Positions 25,827 through 34,926 are shown, counted from the first letter of the stretch. The stretch is 64,000 bases of DNA from Syntrophobacter fumaroxidans MPOB (GCF_000014965.1 NC_008554.1:4638001-4702000), one strand, 5' to 3'. Notes: generated by a model not told the origin, from the sequence alone. Numbers and translations: made by a program.

Positions 25827-26504
25827 ATGTACAGCTTTGAACTGCCAAGCGGCACTGAACTCGAGCTTCGGGAAATGACCGGGGCCGAGGAAGAACTGCT
25901 CACCAACCAGCGCCTGATCCGTTCCGGAGAGGCGATCAACCAGGTGCTCCGCAACTGTTTCGTCCGGCTGGGCGAGAAGACCGACCCCGATCTTTCCGAG
26001 GTGATGAACCTGCTCTCGGGTGACCGGCTGTTCGCTCTGGTCCGCCTGCGCCAGATTTCCCTTGGGGACGAGGTGGAGCTGGAGCTGAGCTGCCCGAACA
26101 GCGCCTGCCGCATGACCAACTTCGTGACCATCAATCTCGAGGACCTCAAGGTCACCCCCTACGGCGAGGAGCGCGAGTTCGCCTTCAAGCTGCCCGGCTC
26201 GAAGAAAGCCGTGCGCTTCGGATATCTCGACGGCCACAAGGAAAAGCGCCTGGCCAGCCTGCGCGAGCCCAACATCAGCTCGGCCATGCTCATCCGTATC
26301 CTCGACATCGACGGCAAGGCTCCCTCCAAGAAGAGCCTGGCGGAAATGTCGATGCGCGACCGCAACGCGCTGCGGCAGGAGATGTCGCGGGTCGACGCGG
26401 GAATCGACACCTCGGTCGAGACCGAATGCGATGGCTGCGGCACCAAGATCCGTACCCGCCTGGAGGCCGAACCGGCTTTTTTGTTCCCCGGAGTTCGCTT
26501 GTAA
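25827..26504 (+). CDS. Tail assembly chaperone (T4 gp26-like), zero-frame product, 225 aa
   Basis: The protein begins with LPSGTELELREMTGAEEELL, the pattern of T4 gp26/baseplate-hub-like and tail-chaperone proteins located between tube and tape measure. It has two Cys pairs (CPNSAC near residue 93 and CDGC near 203), a likely zinc site. The last codons contain the slippery heptamer TTTTTTG (26477-26483). A -1 slip there would bypass the stop and add about 55 residues in the overlapping frame, ending one base before the tape-measure ATG. This G/GT or E/E'-type arrangement makes two chaperone forms that coat the tape measure. Confidence 0.8.
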   Translation: MYSFELPSGTELELREMTGAEEELLTNQRLIRSGEAINQVLRNCFVRLGEKTDPDLSEVMNLLSGDRLFALVRLRQISLGDEVELELSCPNSACRMTNFVTINLEDLKVTPYGEEREFAFKLPGSKKAVRFGYLDGHKEKRLASLREPNISSAMLIRILDIDGKAPSKKSLAEMSMRDRNALRQEMSRVDAGIDTSVETECDGCGTKIRTRLEAEPAFLFPGVRL

Positions 26505-26647
26505 GCGACGCATTCTTTCTCGCTTACGGCGGACTGCACTGGGGCTGGTCGGAAACCCGCTCGCTGCCGCTCAGGGTCCGGCGTCAGTTCGTCGAGGCCC
26601 TCGAGCGGCAACTTGATTTTGAACGTGAGCAAACGGAACGGCGATAG
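26477..26647 (+). other. Programmed -1 frameshift site and chaperone extension frame
   Basis: The heptamer T TTT TTG (26477-26483) is in the correct phase of the zero frame (gcT TTT TTG). A hairpin TCGCT/AGCGA with a 4-base loop lies at 26495-26508. After slippage the -1 frame stays open to TAG at 26645-26647, encoding VPRSSLVSDAFFLAYGG and a charged helix, with no start of its own. The tape-measure ATG follows at 26648. Phage P2 E/E' is known to use the same T6G slip site. Confidence 0.75.
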
Positions 26648-29600
26648 ATGAACGGCGATCTCGGACTGGGCATAGTGGTATCGATGAAGGATGCGTTCTC
26701 GCAGAACGCGCAGCGCATCCGTGGTTCCATGATGGACCTCGATTCCACCGTGGCGGATGCCAGCGAGCGGATGACCCGCAACCTGGAACGCATCCAGCAA
26801 GGGACCATGATGCTGGGGGCGGGACTGGCCCTGATGGCAGTACCCGCCGCCCTGGTCGCCTCCACCGCCGCGACCCAGAAGGCCCTGGGAGAGCTGGCGT
26901 CCCTCGGCGTGCAGGACCTCCGGGCCATCGAGGACGCCGCAGAATCCTTCACCAACCAGTGGTCCGGTGCCGACAAGGCAGCGTTCATCACCGCCACCTA
27001 CGACGTGAAATCGGCCCTGTCCAACCTCAGCGACGAGGCGGTGGGCGTCTTCACCTCCATGGCCGCCATGACGGCCAAGGCGACCAAGGCCACCACCCAG
27101 GAGATGGTCGGCACCTTCACCACGGCCTACGGGATCTTCAAGCCCATCATGGCCGACATGAACGACATGGAATGGGCGACCGCCTTTTCCGGAGCCATGG
27201 CGCAGACCGTGGCCTCGTTCAAGACCAACGGCACCCAGATGGCCGACGCCATCAAGAACATCGGCGCGGTGGCGGCCGCGAGCAATATTCCGCTGAACGA
27301 GCAGCTCGCCGTGCTCGGTCAGCTCCAGACCACCATGCCCGGCTCAGAGGCTGGCACGCTGTACAAGGCGTTCATCATGAAGGCGGCCGAGGCCGGTGAC
27401 GAGCTTGGCCTGTCCTTCACCGACACCAGCGGCCGTCTCAAGGGCGTGGTTCCCATTCTGCAGGAGATCAAGCGCCAGTTCCCCGATCTCTCCAACGCCG
27501 CCGCCCAGGTGAAGCTGAAGAAGGCCTTCGGCTCCGACGAGGCGGTCAAGTTCCTGCTGCAGATGTCGGCGGGCATGGAGAGCCTCGAAGGCAATATCCA
27601 GTCGGTGGGCCGAGCCATGAAGACCGGCACGGCGGTCACCGAACAGATGGCCGACGCCATGAACCAGGACATCGGAGCCCGGTTCCTGCTCCTGCGCCAG
27701 CAGATGGCCAACCTCAGCGAAATCCTGGGTCGCACCTTGTTGCCGGTGGTCACGCCGGTGATCAACGGCGTCTCCCGCGTCATTCTGTTCCTGCAACGCA
27801 TGGCCAAATCGATGCCGGGCGTGACCCGGGTGGTCCTTGGACTATCCATGGCCCTCGGCACCATTCTGGTCGTGGCCGGAGCCGTCACCGCAGCCGTGGG
27901 CATGGTGGGACTCATGCTTCCAGCCATCAAGGCCGGGTTCGTGGCCATCAGCGCCGCGCTCGCCGGGGTGGGTTCGGCGGTTGCGACCTATTTTTTGCCC
28001 GTCACCGCGATCATCGCGGGCGTGATCTTGTCGGTATATCTGCTCAAACGCGCCTGGGAAACCAACTTCGGCGGCATTCAGAAGATCATCACCGGGGCCT
28101 GGAACAAGGTCTCGCTGGTCTTCCGGGGGATCAGGGAGCTGGTGGGTTCGCTCAGCGGCGGCGTCGGGCAGATGTCGGCCGAACTGGCCCAGAAGCTCCA
28201 ATCCGCCGGACTGCTGGGCTTCGTGGTCACCGTCTTCAAGGCCTATTACCGCGTTCGCGAAGCCATGGCTGGATTGTGGGGCGCTTTTTCCCATGCCTTT
28301 GGCCGCATCCGCGCCATCCTCGAACCGACCGTCCGCACCCTGATGAGCGCTTACGCGACATTGGCCAGCGCGGTCTTTTCAGTGGTGGAGATCTTTGGCG
28401 TGGCCGCCAGCGCCACCGATGGGTCGTCCTGGCGCACCTTCGGCACGGTTATCGGCACCGTCGCCGGTGTGCTTCTGCAGGGGCTGGCATTCGCGCTGAA
28501 GATCGTGGCCTGGAACCTGTCGCTCATCGTTCGAGCCCTGGCGGTGGTGGTGCGCAGCGTGGTCTGGGTCGGCAAGGTCATCGTCGGGTCCCTGGTCGGA
28601 GCGACCAAGTTCATCTACAAGTTCCTGCTGCCCGTGCGCATGATCGGCGAGGCCTTCGTGGCCGCCGGGAAGATCGTCTATGCGGTCTGGCAAGTGCTGA
28701 CCGGCGACATTTCCCTGCTGGACGGTCTCAAGGCCATCGGCGGCGCGGTCTACGATTTTCTCGCCACCCCGTTCCGCTGGGCGCGGGATGTGGTGGTCGG
28801 TGTCTGGAATTTCATTTCCGGCATCTTCACCTCCATCGGCCGCCTGGTGGCTGACGCCGCCGGACAGATCGGCCAGGCGATTCTGAATCTGCCGATCATC
28901 AGCACCCTGCGGGATATGTTTGCCACCGTGCGCTCCTTCTTCGCCGGGGATACCACCTTCTTCGAGGCGGGCAAGAAGCTACTGATCACCCTGGGAGAAG
29001 GGATCTGGTCGGCGGTGACCTATCCATTCACCATGCTCAAGAACGCCCTCGGCAAGCTGCGCAATCTGCTGCCGTTCTCCGATGCCCGCGAGGGACCACT
29101 CGCCAGCCTGACCGCCTCCGGTTCCGCGCTGCTCAAGACCCTCGCCGACGGCATGAGCCTTACCCAGACACTGCCCGCGAAAGTGTTCGGTTTCGCCGCT
29201 CGCGGGATTCTCTCGGCCGCTGCGGGAGCCTGGCAGCAGATCAAAACGGCAGGCGGCAACCTCATGGACGCCGCCTCGGCTCCCTTCCGGATGGCCGGAA
29301 AACTCTGGGATGGGTTGACCTCCGGCGCTCAAACCGTCGCGGCCAAGGCCGGTGCCATCTTCGGCGGTCTCAAACAATCCCTGTTTGGCAACACGCCCGA
29401 ACTGGCGCTCACGCCGCCCCAGGTCAATGCCTGGGACGCGCTGGCCACAGGAGCCGTCAATCTCCGCGACCGGATCGTTGCCACGCTGTCTGCCGTCCCC
29501 GGGGCTGTCGGCCGAATCTTTGCCAGTGCCGGTACCGAGGGGCAATCCCTCTGGCAAAGGCTTTCCAGCGGCGCGAGCGCGGGCATCCAGGCACTCAAGG

Positions 29601-30283
29601 ATCGAAGCACCGGGATCGCCAACGGTTTGCTCTCCTCCGCTCGCGCCATGCTGGGAGTCCAGACCCCGATTCCGCAGGTGGCCGAGCAGAAACAACCGCT
29701 CGGAGCTACGCCGCCCGCCGAATCGATTGGGCAACGCATCATCGAAAGCGTGCTCAGTCTCGTGCCGCGTCTGGACGAGCGCCTGGTGCCCAAGGCTCTG
29801 AGCGCCATGCTGATGCTCCAGCCGGTCATGGCCACGGCCGCGCCGCCTCCGCAACCGATAAACGGCACAGTGCAGACCGTTGCGGCGGCCGTCGAGCCGG
29901 TAAGTAAGAGCTATATCCAGCCGTTCGCGGTGGAACCGGCAATGGAAGTCGGAAGTGCCTCTCCGGCTCCGGCCGGGATCGAGCGGCCCATAACGGCCGC
30001 TCCGACTCCGATAGCGAAGCCCCTGCAATCCGGACTCGCCGAGACGGTGCCTTCCGAACGGTTGATTGCTCCGGCCCGCACCGCTCCCGCGATACCCCTG
30101 CGCGGAGAGGACGCCGGTCCGGGTCTGCGCGAGCTGCTGGAATCGCTGCTCTCGCGCCTCGATGGCCTGGCCGACCGCCCGGTGGAACTGAGCGTGACCA
30201 CCAACATCGATGGCCGGAAGGTGGCCGAGGCAGTCTACAAGGACCTTCGCGAGCGGAAGATCAGAAATTACGAAACACTTTGA
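26648..30283 (+). CDS. Tape measure protein, 1211 aa
   Basis: This is the longest tail-module gene, placed directly after the chaperone frameshift, as expected. Residues about 20-330 resemble the TP901-type tape-measure core (MADAIKNIGAVAAASN, EAGTLYKAFIMKAAEAG). Several hydrophobic alpha-helical stretches lie at about 385-470 and 560-700, as in tape measures that insert in the membrane. The C-terminal third is low-complexity Ala/Pro-rich. It sets tail length and leaves through the tube before DNA. The sequence CCGGTAAGTAAG occurs at 29897-29908 in coding sequence, without the upstream CCGAC half of the late element. Confidence 0.92.
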   Translation: MNGDLGLGIVVSMKDAFSQNAQRIRGSMMDLDSTVADASERMTRNLERIQQGTMMLGAGLALMAVPAALVASTAATQKALGELASLGVQDLRAIEDAAESFTNQWSGADKAAFITATYDVKSALSNLSDEAVGVFTSMAAMTAKATKATTQEMVGTFTTAYGIFKPIMADMNDMEWATAFSGAMAQTVASFKTNGTQMADAIKNIGAVAAASNIPLNEQLAVLGQLQTTMPGSEAGTLYKAFIMKAAEAGDELGLSFTDTSGRLKGVVPILQEIKRQFPDLSNAAAQVKLKKAFGSDEAVKFLLQMSAGMESLEGNIQSVGRAMKTGTAVTEQMADAMNQDIGARFLLLRQQMANLSEILGRTLLPVVTPVINGVSRVILFLQRMAKSMPGVTRVVLGLSMALGTILVVAGAVTAAVGMVGLMLPAIKAGFVAISAALAGVGSAVATYFLPVTAIIAGVILSVYLLKRAWETNFGGIQKIITGAWNKVSLVFRGIRELVGSLSGGVGQMSAELAQKLQSAGLLGFVVTVFKAYYRVREAMAGLWGAFSHAFGRIRAILEPTVRTLMSAYATLASAVFSVVEIFGVAASATDGSSWRTFGTVIGTVAGVLLQGLAFALKIVAWNLSLIVRALAVVVRSVVWVGKVIVGSLVGATKFIYKFLLPVRMIGEAFVAAGKIVYAVWQVLTGDISLLDGLKAIGGAVYDFLATPFRWARDVVVGVWNFISGIFTSIGRLVADAAGQIGQAILNLPIISTLRDMFATVRSFFAGDTTFFEAGKKLLITLGEGIWSAVTYPFTMLKNALGKLRNLLPFSDAREGPLASLTASGSALLKTLADGMSLTQTLPAKVFGFAARGILSAAAGAWQQIKTAGGNLMDAASAPFRMAGKLWDGLTSGAQTVAAKAGAIFGGLKQSLFGNTPELALTPPQVNAWDALATGAVNLRDRIVATLSAVPGAVGRIFASAGTEGQSLWQRLSSGASAGIQALKDRSTGIANGLLSSARAMLGVQTPIPQVAEQKQPLGATPPAESIGQRIIESVLSLVPRLDERLVPKALSAMLMLQPVMATAAPPPQPINGTVQTVAAAVEPVSKSYIQPFAVEPAMEVGSASPAPAGIERPITAAPTPIAKPLQSGLAETVPSERLIAPARTAPAIPLRGEDAGPGLRELLESLLSRLDGLADRPVELSVTTNIDGRKVAEAVYKDLRERKIRNYETL

Positions 30284-30291
30284 GAGGACCG

Positions 30292-30603
30292 ATGAAACGC
30301 ATCTTTGTCTGCAGCCCGTTCGCGGGTGACATAGCCCGAAACGTCAAGGTAGCCGAGGCGCTTTGCCGACGGGTCATGAGAAACGGTCACGCGCCGTTCG
30401 CGCCGCACCTGTTGTATCCAACCTTTACCGATGACAGCGTTCCCGAGCAGCGGGAGACGGGCATCGCCTGCGGCCTGGCCTACATGGAATGTTGCGACGA
30501 GGTGTGGGCGTTCACCGGCAACGGCATTTCCAGCGGCATGCGGCTGGAACTCGACCGGGCCGGACAACTGGGCAAGCCGATCCTCGAGATCGCCGAGGTG
30601 TAA
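30292..30603 (+). CDS. Nucleoside 2-deoxyribosyltransferase-like protein (DUF4406/DUF7768 type), 103 aa
   Basis: ATG 30292 is chosen because GAGAGGA lies just upstream. The protein starts RIFVCSPFAGD, the nucleotide-binding loop of the nucleoside 2-deoxyribosyltransferase-like fold, and has EVWAFTGNGISSGMRLELDRA, the conserved second half (the glycine-serine-GM segment and a following glutamate). Such small enzymes cleave or exchange N-glycosidic bonds of nucleotides, and are often phage cargo. It has no structural role and interrupts the tail genes between tape measure and baseplate, so it is likely a moron. Substrate is unknown. Confidence 0.7.
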   Translation: MKRIFVCSPFAGDIARNVKVAEALCRRVMRNGHAPFAPHLLYPTFTDDSVPEQRETGIACGLAYMECCDEVWAFTGNGISSGMRLELDRAGQLGKPILEIAEV

Positions 30604-30606
30604 GCA

Positions 30607-31077
30607 ATGGCCTGGGATCAACAGCCCATCAAGGGATATCTGGTGGACGCCGACACGGGGGAGCGGCTCGAATTCCAGTACAACCCCAACTCCATCAGCG
30701 ACGAGAAGTCGACCGACTACGCGACGATCAAGATCCCCGGCATGAGCCACCCGCGCTACCAGTATGTCGCCGGGGAACCGCGCCGGATCGCCTTCAAGGT
30801 CGAGCTGTTCAAGGGGCCGGTGAAGCAGAAGGTCGACTGGCTCCGCTCGCTGCAATATCCGGAACACGCCGGAACCATGCTCAAGAACGCGCCGCACCGT
30901 GTGCTGCTCATCTTCGGCGATCTCTACCCCGGCGTGACCTGCATCGTCCGGCAGGTGAAGGCGCGTTTCTTCGGCCTGTTCGACCGGGACAACCTGCTAC
31001 CGCAACGGGCCGAGGTGGACATCGTCCTCGAAGAATACGTGGACCGCTCCATCAACTGGTCGGAGGTACGTTCATGA
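30607..31077 (+). CDS. CIS tube/LysM-type baseplate connector, 156 aa
   Basis: The protein has the pattern of the contractile-injection-system tube-initiator family (Afp7/gp53-associated). It begins with a short strand (IKGYLVDADTGERLEFQYNP, where FQYNP is diagnostic), then PRRIAFKVELF and a C-terminal domain. It would cap the tube at the baseplate and link it to the hub. It follows the small nucleoside enzyme by 3 bases, and its stop overlaps the next start. Confidence 0.75.
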   Translation: MAWDQQPIKGYLVDADTGERLEFQYNPNSISDEKSTDYATIKIPGMSHPRYQYVAGEPRRIAFKVELFKGPVKQKVDWLRSLQYPEHAGTMLKNAPHRVLLIFGDLYPGVTCIVRQVKARFFGLFDRDNLLPQRAEVDIVLEEYVDRSINWSEVRS

Positions 31078-31364
31078 TCGGCCGCGATTCCCGATACGCC
31101 CGCTGCCTTCTCTACCGGGACAGCGACGGCACCTCCCTCGGCATGCGCCAGCGCATCGACAATACCCCCAGACACGACGACCGCCTACACACTGTGGTCG
31201 AGGGCGACCTCCTGGATCTGCTCGCGCACCGCTATCTGGGTGACGCCAGGCTCTGGTGGATCATCTGCGACTACAACGACCTCTTTTTCCCGTTGGCGCT
31301 CGAGCCGGGTCTGGCGCTGCGCATTCCCTCCCGCGAACACGTCCAGATGCGCCTGCTCAACTGA
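31074..31364 (+). CDS. LysM-like/gp53-like baseplate protein, 96 aa
   Basis: GGAGGT precedes the ATG, which overlaps the previous stop (ATGA). The segment VVEGDLLDLLAHRYLGDARL followed by WWIICDYND is the phage tail protein X/LysM-type motif found in T4 gp53 and P2 gpX. It binds the hub-tube junction or peptidoglycan-like ligands. It is the last gene before late-element copy 6. Confidence 0.7.
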   Translation: MIGRDSRYARCLLYRDSDGTSLGMRQRIDNTPRHDDRLHTVVEGDLLDLLAHRYLGDARLWWIICDYNDLFFPLALEPGLALRIPSREHVQMRLLN

Positions 31365-31366
31365 GA

Positions 31367-31401
31367 CCTCCGACACCTCGCCATGCCTTCCGGTAAGTAA
31401 G
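31367..31401 (+). promoter_or_regulatory. Late promoter-like element, copy 6 of 7
   Basis: CCTCCGACACCTCGCC, then CTTCCGGTAAGTAAG; this copy ends in G instead of C. It lies 29 bases before the ATG at 31431, with CCGGAG as the ribosome site. Confidence 0.7.
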
Positions 31402-31430
31402 CAGGGAACTGCGAACCGCCGGAGATACGC

Positions 31431-32714
31431 ATGGATCTGGATACCTTCAAACCGACATTTCTGATTCAGATCGAGGGGCAAGACCTCTCGAAGGACATCA
31501 CCCAGGAGATCACCTCGTTCGTCTTCACCGACAACGAGGAAGAGCTGGATGTTCTCGAGCTGTCGGTGACCGACCGCAACCTGCAGTTCGTCGACGATCC
31601 GCTGTTCCAGGAAGGCAACGAGATCGTGGCCCGCTTCGGCTACGTGGGAAACCTCTCCCCGCGCAAGAAGGCGGTCATCAAGGACATCGATTACGATTTT
31701 CCGGAAAACGGTGATCCGACCATCCGCATCAAGGCCTACGACAAGGGCTTCAAACTGGCGGGCAAGGAAAACCAGAAGGTCTGGCAGAAACCCGCTCCCG
31801 GCATCCTCTATTCGGAAATCGCCGAACAAGTCGCCGCAGCCAACGGCTTCACGCCGGTGGTCACGGCCACCAAGGGGACCCATCTCCGCGTCACCCAGAG
31901 CAACATCTCGGACGCCCAGTTCCTCAAGGAGCTGGCGGAAAAGGCCCGTGACCGCGATGGCGAGGGCGTGAGCGGCTATGTCTTCTACATCCAGGACGAC
32001 GAACTCCATTTCCATCCCCGCGAGCTCGACCAGACGCCGCTTCTGACCCTCGAATATTTCACCGACACCAAGGGCCTGTTGCGCTCGTTCCGCCCCAGCA
32101 CCCAATCCCAGGGAGCTAAGGGCGCGGGTGTCGAGACCAAGACGGTCGGCGTCGACCCGCGCAAGAAGGACGTGGTCGAGCACAAGGCCAACAACGCCAC
32201 CACGGCCGAGCGGACCGCCCTGGGCAAGCAGACCTATCTGGTCGACGGCAACACCGGCGAAGGCAGCTTCAAGGAACAGGAGACGGGGCAGATCGTGCCC
32301 AGCTTCGACCGTGCCGAAGGCTTTCACGAAGAGCCGCGCCAGGAGCCTGCCCAGGACAGCGCCGAGGGCAAGTTCCGCGAGGCCGAGCTGCGCCAGGTCG
32401 AGGCGGACGCCGCCACCATCGGCATTCCCCAGCTACGCGCCAAGAAGAACATCGAGATCAAGGGCGTGGGCCGGAAGTTTTCCGGCATCTACTACTGCCA
32501 CTCGGTGCGCCACAGCATCAGCGGCGCAGGCTATCTCTGCGAACTCAAACTCAAGAAGAACGCCCTCGGCAAGGGCGCGGGCGACAAGTCCGCCGAGTCC
32601 CAGGGCAAACCCAACGACAAGGAGGCCCCGCCCACGCCGCAAAACGAGCCGCCAGCCATGGTGACCATCGACGCGGACTCCGGCGCGGTCACACAAGGAG
32701 GCGGCAATGGGTGA
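31431..32714 (+). CDS. Baseplate hub protein (gpD/VgrG gp27-like), 427 aa
   Basis: Beta-rich N-terminal part (FKPTFLIQIEGQDLSKDI, then DVLELSVTDRN) and the ILYSEIAEQVAAANGF segment match phage late control gpD/gp27-type hub proteins. The C-terminal third is a charged, low-complexity tail rich in Lys/Glu/Pro and probably flexible. The trimer forms the platform joining tube and spike. Its stop overlaps the following peptidase start by 8 bases. It is the first gene of the block after late-element copy 6. Confidence 0.8.
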   Translation: MDLDTFKPTFLIQIEGQDLSKDITQEITSFVFTDNEEELDVLELSVTDRNLQFVDDPLFQEGNEIVARFGYVGNLSPRKKAVIKDIDYDFPENGDPTIRIKAYDKGFKLAGKENQKVWQKPAPGILYSEIAEQVAAANGFTPVVTATKGTHLRVTQSNISDAQFLKELAEKARDRDGEGVSGYVFYIQDDELHFHPRELDQTPLLTLEYFTDTKGLLRSFRPSTQSQGAKGAGVETKTVGVDPRKKDVVEHKANNATTAERTALGKQTYLVDGNTGEGSFKEQETGQIVPSFDRAEGFHEEPRQEPAQDSAEGKFREAELRQVEADAATIGIPQLRAKKNIEIKGVGRKFSGIYYCHSVRHSISGAGYLCELKLKKNALGKGAGDKSAESQGKPNDKEAPPTPQNEPPAMVTIDADSGAVTQGGGNG

Positions 32715-33081
32715 TCTCAGCAAGAATTTCAACCGCTCGGAATTCGCCTGCAAAGGCACGAACTGCTGCGGCCATTCGGCTGCGGTCCATCCCGACCTGG
32801 TCGACGCCTTGCAGACGCTGCGCGACCGCATCGGCAAACCGCTGTCCATCACCAGCGGCTTTCGCTGCAACAGGCACAACAAGGCGGTGGGCGGCGCGGA
32901 GCAGAGTTTCCACACGCTGGGCATGGCGGCCGACGTGAGCTGTCCCGCTGGCGTTTCGCCCGAGGAACTGGCGGTCATCGCCGAGGAGATCCCTCTCTTC
33001 CACGAGGGCGGCATCGGCGTCTATGCCTCTTGGGTCCATCTCGACGTGCGTCAGTCGGGCAAGGCGAGGTGGCGGTCATGA
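32707..33081 (+). CDS. Peptidase M15-family protein (putative tail lysin/endolysin), 124 aa
   Basis: The protein carries the M15A zinc-peptidase core: ITSGFRCNRHNKAVGG, SFHTLGMAADVS (the first zinc ligands H and D in HxxGxAxD) and WVHLDV (the final zinc histidine). The first residues (FNRSEFACKGTNCCGH) match peptidase M15_3-type proteins with extra cysteines. It would cleave D-Ala peptide bonds in peptidoglycan. The gene lies inside the baseplate operon between hub and spike, so it may be a virion tail lysin, though it could also serve as endolysin because no other is seen. Stop and next start overlap. Confidence 0.85.
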   Translation: MGDLSKNFNRSEFACKGTNCCGHSAAVHPDLVDALQTLRDRIGKPLSITSGFRCNRHNKAVGGAEQSFHTLGMAADVSCPAGVSPEELAVIAEEIPLFHEGGIGVYASWVHLDVRQSGKARWRS

Positions 33082-33497
33082 GCGCCGAAGCCAAGCCCCT
33101 GTTTTCCGGCACTGCGCTGGGTCTCTCCGGACCGCTTCGGGTGGAGATTTTGCCCAATGGAATGACCGCGAGGCTGACCCAGCCGTTCCGTGTCCGCACC
33201 GGCACTGGCCGCATCATCGAAGTGCCCGCCGGGTTCGAGACCGACTTCGCCTCGGTGCCGCGCCTGTTCTGGCGCGTGGTGCCGCCGTGGGGCCGATATT
33301 CCCCGGCGGCCGTCGTTCACGACTACCTCTACCACACCGGCAAGGTTTCGCGGCTTGCGGCCGACCGCCTCTTTCTCGAACTGATGGCGGCCCTGGGCGT
33401 GCCTCTGTGGAAACGCCAGGTCATGTATTGGGCGGTTCGCTTTGGCGGCTGGCTGGCCTGGGACGCCAGTCGAAAGCGGGAGACGGAGCATGCTTGA
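33078..33497 (+). CDS. DUF1353-family protein, 139 aa
   Basis: ATG 33078 overlaps the peptidase stop (ATGA); an upstream in-frame ATG is inside the peptidase gene. The pattern VPAGFETDFASVPRLFWRVV, followed by SPAAVVHDYLYHTG, is the signature of DUF1353 proteins, which are common in phage tail and lysis regions. Their role is unknown; a conserved D and the HDY motif suggest a hydrolase-like site. C-terminal residues about 108-128 are hydrophobic. The stop overlaps the spike gene. Confidence 0.8.
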   Translation: MSAEAKPLFSGTALGLSGPLRVEILPNGMTARLTQPFRVRTGTGRIIEVPAGFETDFASVPRLFWRVVPPWGRYSPAAVVHDYLYHTGKVSRLAADRLFLELMAALGVPLWKRQVMYWAVRFGGWLAWDASRKRETEHA

Positions 33498-34539
33498 AAC
33501 CCGCGACCGTCAATCCGAGGAGCGCTACCGCAACCGCTGGTACGGCAAGTACCGGGCCTTCGTGCGTGACAACAACGACCCCGAACGCCTCGGCCGGGTC
33601 CGCCTGGAAATCCCCGCCGTGCTCGGCAGCGGGCGGGAGAACTGGTCCGAATGGGCCGCTCCCTGTTTCCCCTACGGAGGCAACGACGACACCGGCATGT
33701 TCCTGGTCCCCGAGGAAGGGGCCTCGGTCTGGGCCGAGTTCGAGGGCGGCGTCGTCCAGTATCCGATCTGGACCGGGGTCTGGCTGGCCAAGAGCAATCC
33801 CGGCGAACAACCCGAGGAATCCAAGCGCACCTGCGCGAATGCCTTCTGCCATGACTGTGAGGACAAGGTCGAGCATCAGGCCAACCGGCACGACGATCTC
33901 GAACACAAGAAGTACCACGGCCATCCGCCGTATTACTGTCCGCGCCTGAAGGTCCTGCTCAAGACCGAAACCGGCCACACCATCCTGGCCGATGACCGCG
34001 ACGGCGACGAGCTGCTACGGATCATCGACCGCGCCGGTCAGATCCTCACCATGGAAGGGAAGGTGAAGCCGGAAATGCAGAGCGGCAACGCCCTGCGGCG
34101 CGGCACGAAGGACGCCGAGAAAGGCGACCAGCTCGACATCGCCTCGCAGATCGTCGGCTCCCGCGCCCGAATCCAGCTCACCGACCTCTGCCGCCAGCAG
34201 GTAATCCTCGAAGCCTGGCAGGACAAGGAGAAGGTCCACATCCTCTCGTGCGACAAGGGCCGCTCCCGCTGGCAGAAGATCCTCATCGACACCACCAAGG
34301 GCCGGGAGAAGGTTCACATCTGGGGGCTCAACGGCACTCAGGAAATCCTCGTCGATTCCACCGCCGCCGCCGAACAGATCCGCCTCACCGACAAGGCCGG
34401 TCAGGTGGTGCGCATGAACGCCGCGCCCGGCCAGGAGAGCATCAGCGCCACCGACAAGTCCGGCAGCCTCGTGTTTATGGATGGGGTGGCCGGAAACATC
34501 ATCATTCGCTCGACGAACACCGTCTTGATCAACACCTGA
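33490..34539 (+). CDS. Baseplate spike protein (gpV/gp5/VgrG-like), 349 aa
   Basis: Residues about 15-100 match the gp5/gpV OB-fold (YRAFVRDNNDPERLGRVRLE, then WAEFEGGVVQYPIWTG). A Cys/His cluster follows (CANAFCHDCEDK and HGHPPYYC), perhaps a small zinc site. The C-terminal half is a repetitive beta-helix (repeats such as KILIDTTKGREKVHIWG and QEILVDSTAAAEQIRLTDKA), typical of a trimeric spike shaft. It pierces the outer membrane and is tipped by the PAAR protein encoded two genes downstream. Confidence 0.88.
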   Translation: MLETRDRQSEERYRNRWYGKYRAFVRDNNDPERLGRVRLEIPAVLGSGRENWSEWAAPCFPYGGNDDTGMFLVPEEGASVWAEFEGGVVQYPIWTGVWLAKSNPGEQPEESKRTCANAFCHDCEDKVEHQANRHDDLEHKKYHGHPPYYCPRLKVLLKTETGHTILADDRDGDELLRIIDRAGQILTMEGKVKPEMQSGNALRRGTKDAEKGDQLDIASQIVGSRARIQLTDLCRQQVILEAWQDKEKVHILSCDKGRSRWQKILIDTTKGREKVHIWGLNGTQEILVDSTAAAEQIRLTDKAGQVVRMNAAPGQESISATDKSGSLVFMDGVAGNIIIRSTNTVLINT

Positions 34540-34551
34540 AGGAATCATTGC

Positions 34552-34926
34552 ATGGGAGAAAGAACAACAACGCCCTCCGGACTTTCGGCCAGCGAGGAAT
34601 TGCTGGCCCGGACCTTCGATCATTGGCGGGAAGAATTCCGCAGCATCCTCGAAAACCACCGCCGGGAAATCCAGGATCGCCTCGAGAAGATCGAGCGCGA
34701 AATCGAGAAGAAATCGGACAAGGAAAACGTCGAGGTGCTGGTCCGCTCGATCTATTCCGATCTGCACCGGCACGCCGAGGAGATCGACCGGCTGCATGCC
34801 CGGGTCGGCTCCAAGATGGGAACCGAGACCATGTGGAAGATCGTCGGCCTGGTGTTGACCATCGGCAGCACCATCGGCGGACTCGTCGGCTTTCTGATCC
34901 ATCTGTTGCTGAAGGTGAACCCATGA
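34552..34926 (+). CDS. Holin-like or membrane-anchored coiled-coil protein, 124 aa
   Basis: Residues about 15-90 form a charged coiled coil (ILENHRREIQDRLEKIEREI). One C-terminal transmembrane helix follows (VGLVLTIGSTIGGLVGFLIH), then a very short basic tail. A single-TM protein with an N-terminal coiled coil fits the tail-associated or XhlA-like holin class. It lies between spike and PAAR genes, next to the peptidase two genes upstream, so a lysis role is possible. The stop overlaps the PAAR start. Confidence 0.6.
   Translation: MGERTTTPSGLSASEELLARTFDHWREEFRSILENHRREIQDRLEKIEREIEKKSDKENVEVLVRSIYSDLHRHAEEIDRLHARVGSKMGTETMWKIVGLVLTIGSTIGGLVGFLIHLLLKVNP

Noticed and set aside
29897-29908. 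Eighth late element in the tape measure gene
   Set aside because: It has the CCGGTAAGTAAG part but lacks CCGAC at the required spacing and lies deep in coding sequence; likely chance.
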